From Priapulus caudatus (taxonomy: Eukaryota > Priapulida > Priapulimorpha > Priapulimorphida > Priapulidae), in NCBI RefSeq assembly GCF_000485595.1, contig NW_014577075.1:37021-94153 (forward strand): 57,133 bases of DNA, read 5' to 3'. Shown piece by piece: positions 14,001 through 27,800 of the stretch. Every line of letters begins with the position of its first letter. Within the stretch, counting starts at the first letter, position 1. Made by a program: the position numbers and the translations under genes. The notes below the pieces were generated by a model. The model saw only the letters and a program-made list of their open reading frames with translations. It was not told the DNA's origin and searched no databases.

Positions 14001-15855
14001 ATTGAGCAGGCAGGGATGCTCCCCACAGTCGTCTGTAACAATAGTACACTTGTAGGCGGTGTCATCAATGAGGCACACACAGATATCCTATACTACACGT
14101 ATCACGTGTCATCGTCCGATATCCTATAACAATGGTGATCAATCCACACAAAATCCCTCTTTGTAAGAACTTGTGGTTAAACTAGTATCGCATTTACATG
14201 TTTTAAAGCTTAACCAGAGTGTTGATAGTAACCAAGACTGTATGTGTAATACATATATATATATATATTAGCAGGAGTGTATAATAGAGATATCTATATT
14301 ACACACTCCTGATACTATATATCTATGGAGATCCACTATTTAATACATATTAGCATCGTCAGTATAGGAATATAACAACAGCATGAACCAGTATCATAAA
14401 ACCTTCATTGTCATTGTCAATGTCTTCAGCATCAGCAGTATCAGTACTCACCGATACATATTTTAATCGTGTTCTTATCTGTATACTACTGACATAACTG
14501 ACCCTAACTCTTCTAGCCATGAAACTTTATTATTATTAAATCTTACTTTGTATGTAATTAACATTAATGTATGTAATAAAAACATAATTAGGGTAATGTA
14601 AAACCTTTGTAAAATTTATGTTAATTTAAAAGTTTAATGACTAACAACGACCAGCATCATGGGTGTCAACATACCGATCTCAGTCTCGCAGTTGCTGCCG
14701 GTCCATCCCAGAGGGCACTGACACATGTAGCGGCTGAGTGGTAGGGTGACACACTGACCGGCGTTTCTGCACACGGGCGGCACGCTGTCACACGGGTCGA
14801 TCGTCTCGTTACAGCTGCAACACGCACCGCACATCCACTCAGACTCCAAGAATCGCCGCGAAGCCTCACAATGCCTCGCCACTTTTATCGTTGTTACGCA
14901 ATTACACTGACCGCGCCACGATCGTGAGGTTATTGAAGCTTCTCTCCAATGACATCACGATCGGTGCACGGAAATCAAAAAACTCCGAGTCGTAAAAAAC
15001 TCAGAGTCTGATCTGCACCAGGTATATAAATTACTTAACTACACAACCTACATTACACAAAGTACTACGATTGCCAAACTCTACAGAACTTTTCTCTCAG
15101 TTCGCTCGAAATGGGAATAAGAGCGACTGAGAGAGAGTATGGTAGAGTGTGGTATAGAAGGTATAGTAGAGTGTGGTAGTGTAGTATGGAGTGTATAGTA
15201 GAAAGTGTGGTAAAATGTGGTAGAGATAGTGTGGTAGAGCTGTAGAGTGTGGCACATGGACAATGGACTAAAATAATTAAGGGACGTATCCAAATCAATA
15301 ATGCAAGTAGTTAGTGAACTTCGCTTTAACGCTTACAAAGTTCCCTTGAAGCCTGATCTACACAGGCAGTTATACTGGTCGACTCCATCCTGACACATGC
15401 TGGCAAACGGACATGGTGCACTCGCACACTCATTCGGCTCGACCTCGCAGTTCCTGCCACTGAATCCTAGAACGAGAGATATGTGCCGCGTTATAACCAA
15501 TGCCATGGAATGATGAAACGTTCCGCGGCAAGAACAAACGCTAGCTATTTGTTGCGTTTTAGAAGATCTTGCCGTTTTCTTAATGCAGAACGACAGTTCG
15601 CAAAAAACAAAAAACAAAAAACAATTGTTCGAAGTGGTGATATAAATTTAAATTTACTAAATTAAAAATCAAACAAAGGCCTACATGCAATTAGGCAAGT
15701 AACAATTGACGATCAGGAGTAAGCCCATGTTTATGATGTATTCCGTATAATACACTAATATAACCATGCGACCTCTTTTATGGAACCAGTTCTACCATAC
15801 ACACACGCACCTGCAAACACACGCATGCATGCACGCACCCACGCGTACGCACGCA

Positions 15856-15886
<31 letters not shown>

Positions 15887-18800
15887 GTGCGCGTGTGCCC
15901 CCTCACACACACTCCGGTGTAGGTCTTACCATCCGGACATCTGCACAGATATCCAATCTCTAGGTCCGCACAGACGCCGTTGTTCAAACATGGAGACGCC
16001 TCACACTCGTCAATGTTCGTTGTACAGGTGGAGCCACTGAAGCCACGCTTGCACACGCAGCGAGGGCCATGGTCGAATGCTGCGCAGATTCCCGCGTTCT
16101 GGCACACGTTCGTGCAGTCGACTGATAAAGGGGAATGCATTATATTATCGCAGATGCGAATCGGAGCACATTGCAAAGTTTAGAGGCTTTTATGTTGTAC
16201 GTATATGCATTCAATCCTGTGTTAGTCGTCACCTCCACAAAAGAAACACTATGATTGTTTTGTCATTTCTTTTAAGTGGATCTTATATGCAGGTTAAACT
16301 GTATAGGTTAAAAAATAAAATAAACACGATGATTACCTATGGACATACATATATTGATTGTTATATTGCCACCTAAATTTAAAATATACCTAAATGCCAC
16401 ACAGTAGAAACAGTACATGATTACAATACAGAAAACAACACATCCATGCAAATGAACCTGGGGCGTCAAAAACATTTCAATTGTAAAACTAGTTTTAAGT
16501 TAAGTTTAAGTCTTAGTTTAAACCTTTCTCCTGCATTACAATCGTAGCCATCACCAATGTAGAGCTTGGATGTGTTTTTGACAGTGCGTCCCCCCACCCC
16601 CCGAGCCCTGAGGTATTCAGCACGATCTCGTGCGTTTATCCCTCTCTATCTCTTCCACTCTCTCCCTACCTACCCCCCTTCTCTCTTGCCTTTATTTTTT
16701 TTTTCTCTCTCTGTCTCTCCCTCTGTCTCTCTATGTGCCCCTCTCTCTCCTTCTCTCGGACCCGCTCACTGTTGCTCCCTCTCACCCTCTCCCGTATGTT
16801 TTATGCTCATTTTATGCTTTACACATGCATACCTTCTATGCATCCGCGGATGCTATCGGCGCCCGCATCGCCGGACGTGGTCAGCTGGGCTGGACACTCG
16901 GTGCACTCTGCCGACCCCTCCACGTCCGTGTAGTAGTTCTTCGTACACGGCTTGCATGGCTGCAGTCCCGTGAGAGAGAACTGTCCTTTGGGACAAGGCT
17001 CTGCAAAGACGAAAGCGAAGCATCAGCAAACTGCACTGGCATATGAGAAGAAAGGTAGATATATATATATATACATGAGGATAAAATTTATTCTCGTCGC
17101 ACACGTTGTTAAACATGTTAATACACGTTTAGAAAACGACGCAAGAGGGGACGTGTCACATTAGCGATGACTTCTCGTGTGATCTCTTCTAAAAATCAAC
17201 AACGATCTAATCATTCACTCGCACAAAACAGCACTGGTTCGCCGTGTATATCGCTGAATAACTGTCTCTTAATTATTAGTGGCATAATTTAAGTGAAACC
17301 TACACCGGCTTATCATAACAGGGTCATACCTTTGCAGTCTTCAACTTCAATGCTGCCTCTGTCAACGTTGTACAAGCCGGGGGGACACACAGTGCAGAAC
17401 CTGCTACCACCGACTCCAGGTACACCGGCGTATGTATTGGGCCGACACTGCTCGCATGGAACGATGCCAGTGAGAGAGAACGTACCAGCAGGACAGGTTT
17501 CTGAAACGGCAGTAATGCTCAATATTTTATAAGTGAGATTGCAATATCACGACAGTGATACTAGAACACGTTTAAACATCTATGGTACGGCATAGCATCA
17601 AAGTAACTCTAAGTATCAGGATACTACACTGACAGAAATAAAACTGTGAACTGTGAACTTGATTAGGACATAGCATAATAGCAGGGATTAATAACGACAA
17701 ATTTGTCATCAATAATGTAATAATTTTTCATTATTAACCCCTGATAATAAAAATCTTTTCGACACTCTGTACTCACGTATGCACTCTGACACACTTGTCG
17801 TCTGCACGGTCCTAGTGTAGGTGTTGACAGGGCAGGGGATGCACTGAGTGGCACCAGGGGCAGACATGAACGTCCCTAGAGGGCAGGGGTTGCAGTCGCC
17901 CTCACTAGTCTGGTACGTTCCTGCAGGACACATGACTGAAACAAATGCGACACCATGTGTTTAGTCGATACGTACGGAAGCAAGCACAACTTTTTTCAGC
18001 TACTCCTTTTTATTCGTTTCACCTAAGTCACGCACTAGCTCCTGACTGCGTTTTTTTGCCACTCAATTTTAACCAAGACAGCAATAGCAACCAACTGCAA
18101 GAACTAACCGCTGAGGGCAAACAGAAGCCGAAAATCAAACGACTTCAGAAATTAAACATCACAAAAAACCCGACAGACGTTTATTTCACGGTCATCCCTT
18201 GCTCACATTCAGCATTGCACTAAGATGAAGTAAGACCTGAAGATGCAACCCTGAACCTCAAAGCATGGATCCAGGTGAACAGATTACATAGTCTACAAGA
18301 AGTAGAACAGAATACATTCTAGTGGTGCATCTATTCGGCACTAGTGACGACGGCATTGCTACGTACGACAGGTAGGTGACTGCGGCGAGCCCTGCAGGAT
18401 GTGTCCGGGGGCGCAGGAGTAGCCGATGCGGTTGACCGCCCGGTTACTGACCATATCCGGACACCCGCTCGCGGTCACGTTCAGCAGCGGGTAGACGGGG
18501 AATGCTCTTATGTTGAAGATCGTCCGCAAGGTGTCGCCGCAGAACTCGAGCAGCGCGACCATGTGGCTGTCGGCGGTGATCCGCATCACGTAATCGATGA
18601 TCACTTGCTGCGATAAAAATCCGAAATAGTAAAATATCCGAAATAACCAACACGTAAACGGAACGCAATCGATTTGTATAACGATTCATTTGACCAATAG
18701 TTACTTGGCATGACTGACAGGCAGGTCTAATCAATCAGCATTGCGATATGACGTTCGAAATCTGTAACCAAATGTTGGAGATGCCATTTTTTACCAGATA

Positions 18801-21800
18801 GAACCTACGTAAACGATGTAATAAAGGCAATGCTTAGCAAAAGACTGCTGCAAAGTAGACATTTTGGCGTGCAGACGTGTGAAACAAAATGCACGCACTG
18901 GGTGAGCTTGGATAACATGAAAAGGGGCGTGGTAATCTCGCAGAAACAGATTAATTCTACTAAGATTCTTCATTAATTGGCACTCGAGAGTGTCTGTACT
19001 TCTTTAAATCGTTACATGAATGCTAAGTTGCGACAGCATATGTGAGGAGGCGTGGTGTTCACGTACCAGGCCGTCGGGGGCGACCTCGACGCGTGTGTCC
19101 AGGAATCGGACGCTGACCGTCGGTCCGAGCGTGCAGCGCTGCGAGAACTGTCGCTGGATCGTCGGCAGGCTCGCGCGCAGGTTCTCGACGTACTGTCCGA
19201 CGCAGTCGAGCGTGACGGCCGAGGTCGGCGTGTACGCGAGCGTCGTCGTCATCTCGTAGGCGGCCGCTGGCAGCGAGGCGTCGACGCACGCCGGCGCGAT
19301 GCCGCCGGGCTGCCAGCCGCTCGCGTCGAAGCACGTGTACTGCCGCAGCGGCGCGTCGTCGACGAACCTGCGAAGTGTTGACGATGATTCGACGTGTTCG
19401 CAATGCGGTGCGGTGTCGCTTGGCGTGGTGTGGTGCGGTGTGGCGTAGCGTGGTGTGGTGTGGTGTGGCGTGGCGTGGTGTGGTGTGGTGTAGTGTAGCG
19501 TGGTGTGGTGTGGTGTGGTGGTCTGGTCTGGCGTTGTGTGGGGAGGTGTGTGGTGTGGTGGCATTGTGTGGTGTGACGTGGTGTGTGGCGGGGCATGGCG
19601 TGGTGTGGTGTGGTGGGGTTTGTAGTGTAATGTAGCATGGTGTGGAGTGGTGTGTGGAGTAATGTAGCATGGTGTGGGGTGGTGTGTGGTGTGATGAGGA
19701 ACGGTGTGACGTGGCATAATGTGGCGTAAGGTGGTTTGTGGTGTGATATAGCATGGTGTGGTGTTATGTGGCATGGGTCTAGTGTTGTGTTGTGTCATGT
19801 TGTATTGTATCATGCCGTGTAAATGTAAATGTCACGTAACATAACGTAATCTAGTGCAAATGTTACACTCAATTAAGTTAATACAGTCAAATGTTACAGT
19901 CGATGTAATGTGCTTACCGGAAGCCTGGGTCGCATGTGACGTTACACAGTAGTCCAACACCACCCCTGCCAGTCTGCTGGGAACACCTCCTCTCCCCATT
20001 AACTGGAGTCACTAGCGACCATTCCGTGCAAGGAGCAGCTGTGTAACAAAATGAGAGAAATGTGTAACAAACAGACATAAACCATATAACACATACACAG
20101 AAAACATATTTTGCAATTTTTAAGATACTTCGTGATGCATTGGATGATCCACAAATTTAGAAAGTAATAGACTGAAAAAATAGTGCATAACAGCCTTCCA
20201 AACTACCTCATTCGACATAAAGTAGTGCATCCTCTAAGCCACAAGATACAATAACTTGCATAACTAATGCCTATACCACGTATAAATTAAGTAGTGTTAA
20301 TATGTTACAAAAAATTTAATGTTTGAACTGATGATGAGGAAGTGAATGTGTGATTGCCACAGCTCTGTTAGTGCTGGTTCTTATAATTTCACACCTACAA
20401 AAGATCTCTCGATCTACAAGGGAAATTATGGAATAACACACCTTCGACAGATACTTGGTACCTGCAGCTATCGCTGTTGCCTACTGCATCTACTACCTCA
20501 ACAGTCACATCAACAACTCCGTTCAACGGAATCTCAACAGAATCGGGCTCAAAGTTGATCAGGATTTCGCCTATAAGGTTGGGTGGAAATTGTTAGTGTC
20601 TAAAACTATACATGAAATAATTAAATGTCAGGATAAATATAAAATATTTATCGGTCATCGAAATTGTTGCTTCAGTAAACTATCTGAATTCACCTCGAAA
20701 TTAAATGTTTTTATATACATATCATGATTTACATTCAACTTTTATAGCAAGGATTTCATTTGCGATTGATCATTATTGCAAGATATAGTGCATTGCGGTT
20801 GGTGTAGTGCATGTCACATGCGATGGAATACACCTCATCACTCACCTGAAGCATCGAATGCTTCAACGTAATCGTTTGTGAAGTTGAGAGTGTAGGCATC
20901 AGCTTGCAGGGTGACATGGCGCACGCCTCCCTCCGGGCACTCCTTGATCACTGGCGCTGTCTGATCTGTAACAAGCGGCAACCTTGTTCACAGACACGCA
21001 CGCCACCACTACTCACATCTACCCCGGATGTAAACACCCACAACTCATGCACGTGTGCTCAGGAGTCACACACCAATAGTTGCCGTACTCTCAACGCCTA
21101 TAGCTTGATGCACAGTCTGGAGTGTATATTTGCAATCGCAATGTGAGAAATCTACGTTCCTCACAACACATTATCATGTTCCCTACCTGAATGACTTCGG
21201 TGTTCTTCACCAAATCAATCAATTAAATACGTCGTCCCGCGTCTCTGGGGCGACCTCGTGTCAGCTCATTGCACTACCTACTGGTCTACTGCCGACGATG
21301 CTAAGCTGATCATGTCACACGTACCTCGGACCCTGATCGAGACGACACACGTGTCGTAGTTGCCGGCTGCATCGTAGGCGATGTACGTTATGTCGAGCGG
21401 CTCGCGCACCATCCGCGGAGGCATGAAGAGCGGAGGTACGATCTCATACCTGACTATTTTACCTGCAAGTGCACACATCACACCTTTATACCAGCACTCG
21501 ATCCTACCACCGTATCAATGTGAATGCACGGGTCGGTTTATTTTATTTTTTGGGGTAAGGTAAGCGATGCTTTCACTTTAATCAGACATTTTGAGGCACT
21601 ATGACAAGTTGGAGATATAAAAACAAACACTTCATTGAAAGGATGAGTGCAGACTCCCTTAGCAGCTTTCCCCCAAGTTTTTCTGCCATATTCCTGTGGG
21701 ATAGAGTCTCACTCGACTACCGTGCCTGGGAAACTAAACGTCTATACAACATCTAAGTGGTTGTGCAATCAATGAATATTATTTCGCAGAGCTGTGTACT

Positions 21801-24800
21801 CCCAAAATATCTACGTGACATCAGAAATGAATAAAAACACATTTGTTTTTATTTACTCCTGGTGACATCTATACTAAACATCTATACCAGACAGTGGGGA
21901 ACTACTGCTACGTGCAATACCATGAGGGGTACTTGTACATGTGTACTATCTGTACAATACTCTATGAATCTAAACATCTATGCAATTGTCAAATACACAT
22001 CTGTTTCTTGCACTGATGACTACGCACAATAGCACTGTCCTGAATCCTAGTCTACAGCCCAGACACCCTGCAGCATTCAACTTCTCACATCTGCCCCCAT
22101 GTTGCACTCACCCGAATTGTCCTCGGCAACGGGAACATTGTAGTCGACCATTCGAGGTCCGCTCAGCGTGTCGTTAATGAGGATCGGCTGCAGCGGACAG
22201 TTAACGAACCGTGGGCCCTGCACATCTGTAATGATCGACGAGCAGACGTTACCATATGTTACCAATGTTATGAACGAATACGTTACATGAGAGAACAGAG
22301 TATACATATGGTATCCCTATTCTACTTCTACTTCTATATAATAATACTGGACAGTCGTTATTACTATTACTATTCATTTACTATGTGTGCCGTGACGTAC
22401 AAAAGGTGAGAGCAAGCATCCAAGTGCTACTGACACTAAATATGTGAGAGGCAGAAGAATATTACAGGAGTCACAAAACTATTCGTGTATTTTAATTTTA
22501 CAGTTTATCATCATTGCTAGAGAACTTGTTGTAAACCGAGAATTCGTTAACGAAGCATTGATCATAAAATTACGAACATCGTGCAAGGTATGCTCTAATC
22601 TGCAGATAGCAGATTGGAAATGACGGTCGTGCTAATATGCAATTTAATAATCACATCGACGCTCTGCACTATATATATATGCTCACTTTAGCAGAAGGGT
22701 AGGAGGTAACGGAGGATGATTTTTATTTCGCAAAGCAGAGTTAAGGACAACAGATAACGTTCACGCACCGATGCACATGGGAGTCGACGCGTTCCAGCCG
22801 ACGGCAGCCGTCTCTCGAGTGGCGCACCCTAGCAGACCGATCTTGGCGCACTTGTTGTCGAGATTGTCGAGTATCTGTATCTGCACATGTCGCGCGACAA
22901 TCGGCTCGACGAGCGGGAACGTGCGCAGGCTGCCGTACTGGTCCTCCGAGTTGTCGTTAAACAGCTGCCATGGCAACCATAGCGGAGAGATGATGTTAAC
23001 AAGACCGTATGACGCAGGAACTCGTTACAAATAACTATATGATTATATTATTAATTTATATTATAATATTAATACTAATATTAAAACTTATGATAAATAC
23101 CATGACTGTAAACAATATAAGACAATCATAAGATAATAGATAAATGAATAATAGAGAGAAGGTATGATGCACACATGAGCGAGCCATTACTAAGCAACTG
23201 CAGTATTCCTCTGACATCTACTATTAGGAAAAGTAAGATAATAAAAAGGAAAGATAGAGATTCAATAAATAAATAAATAATAAAGTATGATACATGATAA
23301 AGCGAGAAAGTAAGAAAATCTAGACAATCAAAGATAGTAAAATACATATAAACACATAGAAAAACTTGCTATCTTATATTATATAGTCATAGGACCATGT
23401 TATACATGTCACATCACGTCATAGGGTCATGCTATACATGTCATGTCACGTCACACACTCAGGTTACGTTATGGAGTCACGCTATACCTGTGGATAGGTT
23501 ATGAAGCCGCGTGAGAGATTAGTTGTGTAGTTGAATGCGAAGGCGACGGGTCGACCCTTGATGGCATTGTCAATGACAGCACGGGTCCTGATGGCCGTGA
23601 TGTAGTACTCTCTGCCCAGATCAATCTACGACAAAGAATCAGAATGGTAAATGAAACCTACAAAAAGAAACTGATCATCCGTGATACGCAGAAAGTGCCT
23701 CATGTTTGATTGTTATTCGTTGTTAAAGCCATACAGTAGCATATATATATCACAGTATAGAATAATGATAAAGACAGTAAAAACTATGTAACTAGCCCGT
23801 ACATTCAAGAGCTAATCGTCCCCCATAGTTCTACATCATGCAGAGTTCATGTTGACACAACTAATAGTATGTGCTTGTCTTGGCAATCTATAGTTCTACT
23901 TGTATGTGGCTGTTCATAGCGCATGTTGTTGGTCGATGGCTACACAGGTAGGATGAGGTATAATCTGCTACACTCACCATTACGAATGGATTTCCACGTT
24001 CGTTCGCACACCATCCCGTGAAGCTGTCCAATCCCACTTCCTGTAATTTACAGAGACAGTAAACTGATTAGTTGATCTCTTACGTGCACAAAGAGGGGTT
24101 GTTTGTTTTACGATGTGTTTTGATATCCACCAAAATGAGATTATGTATTAACGATTTCCAACCTTTTCAATTGAATAGATTTTCTTTGAAGGTGAAACAT
24201 AAGAAACATCAGAACTCGATCTCGGGGTAAACCTCCGTACAAAGTGCTCAAGTACAATACGATATGGATACGCGATATAGATAAGTTTCGGGGATTCACC
24301 ATTTAGAGTCAAATCTGCTCAAATAACTGCGAGGCTATTACTATACTCACCATAGGATTGTAAGGTTCAAAGTAACTAGAGCCAATGATCTGACCGCTGG
24401 GGACATCGTCTATAATATCCCGTAACATCGGGCAAACCATCCCTACAAGCAGCCATAGTAAATCACATTACAAATCATCCTAGGATAGTAAGAAATAGAA
24501 AAAAGAGGTGATAGGGCAAAAAGCCTAATATTATAATTACAAGAACGATCAGCCAGTGTCACTCACATGTTCGACAGTCATGCTAAATCGCAAATATTCC
24601 AGCGATTCCTTCAAATGAGATCGTCATTCCCCACAGATTCATTCAAACTCCTCCAATTCCACAGCTTTTCCCCCAAATAAATGTTCTCGATGGATTATTC
24701 AAGTATCTAAGCTGCTAGCCGTGTTTGAGATGAAAGGAACGATGAGATTCGCTGACTTACTCTGCATGCAACGAGCTCGCTGTGGCAACGCTGTGTAACC

Positions 24801-27800
24801 GGGCTTCCTGCATTCAAACTCTACATCAGCCCCCTCCTCGTACGTCGACGCTATCTGAACGCCCCCTGGTGGGTGCCCTGGATCTACACATGATGGTCCT
24901 GAATCAGCAAAAAAACCCAGCATTAGTATATCAGCCAAAAAGAAGAGAAGGCACCTAATGTAATTACATGCCTGCCAAGTGTTGTGTGTGCGTCTGTATA
25001 TATCTGTAAGTAAATGTCATCATAAAAATAGTACTCAATAAATATATAAATATTCATCTATCAGTCGACAAATATCAAAAACACTGACGTAGTTGATATA
25101 TTAATTATAACTCTGTATTATAGATGACAGAATTTCACAGATAACCTACAGGTTCCCTACTGCCATCTGGTGACAGCGCAAGCATACAATCAGAACAGCC
25201 TGATGTAGACAGCAGATCGGGTGTCGAAACTGCCGCTCTTTGCAAACATTTCATATCAACCTCAACATTAAACTTTTTTTTTCATTTAAAAATTACATCC
25301 GACGACATTCCAAGATTGACGGGTTAGTCTACCTTCACAGCGGAGACTGCCGAATTCCCAAACCCCACTCTGGCCACACTGGACGGAGTCGGTTCCCAAG
25401 CTGCTCTGTCCGGCCACGTTGTACGGCTGCGGGCAGGTGAAGCGGAACGTCGATGCCACAGTTGTCTCCTGACCGCTCGACGGAAACGTGTAGATGGCGC
25501 CAGGGGAGGGCTGCGGCGTCCCACAGTCAATCACTATATCAGGAAATACGGGTCAGCATTAAGCGAGGTTATTACAGTTTTTGACTGTTTGATCACACGC
25601 CAGTTATATGCCAAGTAAGCTACATAAAAACTAGCAAGCATTAACCTATAAAGTTAGCAATGAACCGAGGAAACGTCTGGTGAGCGTGAACCTACATGCC
25701 AAGTAAGCTACGTCAAAACTACCAAGCATTAACCTATAAAGTTAGCAATGTACTAAGGAAACGTCGAGCGCGCTTGAACGTACGTGGGCACTGCGGCGGG
25801 AAGCCGGCGAGCCAGAAGAGCGGCGTCTGCGGCTGCGGCTCGTAGACGCACTCGCGGTGGCCGCTGAACGCCGTGCCTGGGCTGCGGCGCTGCGGGTTCG
25901 TGCACGTGATCGTCACGTTGTCGTACAGGCTGAGCGGCTCTCCCTCCGGCTCGATCATCACGCCGAGCTCACGCACGCTGATAAAGCCCTGACACGAGAT
26001 CGCTGCAACAGCAAGGTCAAGGTCGTGGGAGCGGAGGCCAAGTAGACATGACGCTGTTATGCAAACGCATATTGAGGATGAGGATCAGAAAGACAATGAG
26101 GATGAAGATGAGGATGAGGAGGTGATCAGGATCAGAAATATAATGGGGATGAGATTGAGGATGAGGATGAGAATGAGGATGAGGATGATCTGGATGAAAA
26201 TGGGTGTAAGCTTAAGGGCGAGGATGAGGATGAAGATGAAGATGGGGAATGGTGTTATATATACGTGTAAATACAGACATGATGTCCAACATGAGTTCTT
26301 TGATGGACCGTCAACATGTACTTTATGGTATGCATGGATATATTTTATGGTTTCTGTATCTTCCGGATATGGCTTTCTGGTTAAGTAGCCCACTACTGTG
26401 AATAACTTGCACACCCCCGTTGCATAGATCTAGTAGGGTGCTATAGTGCCGGTTCACATTCTCCCATCCCTGTTTTGTAACGCAATGTAAATATCTGAAT
26501 ACTGTGACGATACCGTCCGGATAGTTAATACAGAATGTAAATAATAATTTGGACGATATTCCAGTGAGTTATATTATGCGATCGTCCTTATAAACAAGTT
26601 TTAGTTTCTATGATATTCCGAGTTTCTTACGCTGGCAGGTAGGTGGCGCTTCATCCCACAGCCCCGTGGCGAGACAGCGCAGACGGCTAGATCCTTTCAT
26701 CTCATATCCAAAGTTGCACTTAAACGCTACGACATGCTCGTAGTAGAAGTGTGGAAGTGTGGTCAACAACTGACCGTTCAGCGGACTCTCCAAACGAGGA
26801 CACTCCACGGCTGCAACACAGAACATTGCGATGATCGTTAGCATAAATGCATATGTAATCACACGTCGCTTATATAGGTAACATAGCTATGTTCTTGCAG
26901 TCAGTTATGGCTTCTCATTATGTGACAATAGAAACCACTTTCGACGCCTATATACTAACATAAGAGATTCAGAAACATGTCATGCAAGCGTGTATATGTC
27001 AATCCACATATTTCAACACTGCTATACAGTGCATGCACTGTGTACATTTTTGATTATATCACTTATATTCATTGATATATAAAACGAGCATGATAAATGA
27101 TGTATTACACATCGGCACACGTGTTCTGCTGTAACTCCCTAACAGCTGTAACTAGAGATATATACTATAAAAAGTACAAATAAATAATTATACACTTACG
27201 AACGCAGGTCTTGTTGAAGCGGTAGGTGTCGCCCGCTTTATGTCCGGTTTCCCCGGGCGGTAGCCGGAAGCCGCTGATGCCATTGCCGCTGTAGAGCACA
27301 CGACCTGCGTCACACGAGCACTGCACTGACCCAGGTATGTTATGACACCTGTCACTGCAGCCGGCCGTGCCTAGCTGACACTCATCTACATCTGTCATCG
27401 GGAAAGAGGACGGGAAAGCAGCACTTTAGATACTAGTTCTTACTTTTAACAGATTTACGTAAAAGAACTGCGAGTTAGTTATCGACCTTGAAGAATAACG
27501 ATCATTAATCTGACTCAACGTGGCTCATAGAAGACGAGAAATGACGCGTGGCAAGTGAATGCCATCACGTATGTTCTAACAACACCACAAACATTGTCTG
27601 CACATACCTCTACATGAAATCTCTCTGCAGCCGTAGATTTCCATCCGCATGCAAGGGAAGCCCTGGAATTCTTCTATGACGATCCAAATATGACGTGCTC
27701 TCACGGGAATCGGCAGCACTACGATCCTACTCTCAGGCTTCTGTGGTGTGATGCCTTCCATCACGTACACCTAAACAGTAGTGACATCACTGCGTTAGCA

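Noticed and set aside
13515-14129. 204-codon plus-strand frame
   Set aside because: It is the antisense of confirmed EGF exons 40 and 41.
19380-19813. Thr/His/Pro-rich extension of the frame upstream of 19367
   Set aside because: It reads through the TGGTGTGG minisatellite; an acceptor at 19367 with matching phase shows it is intron.
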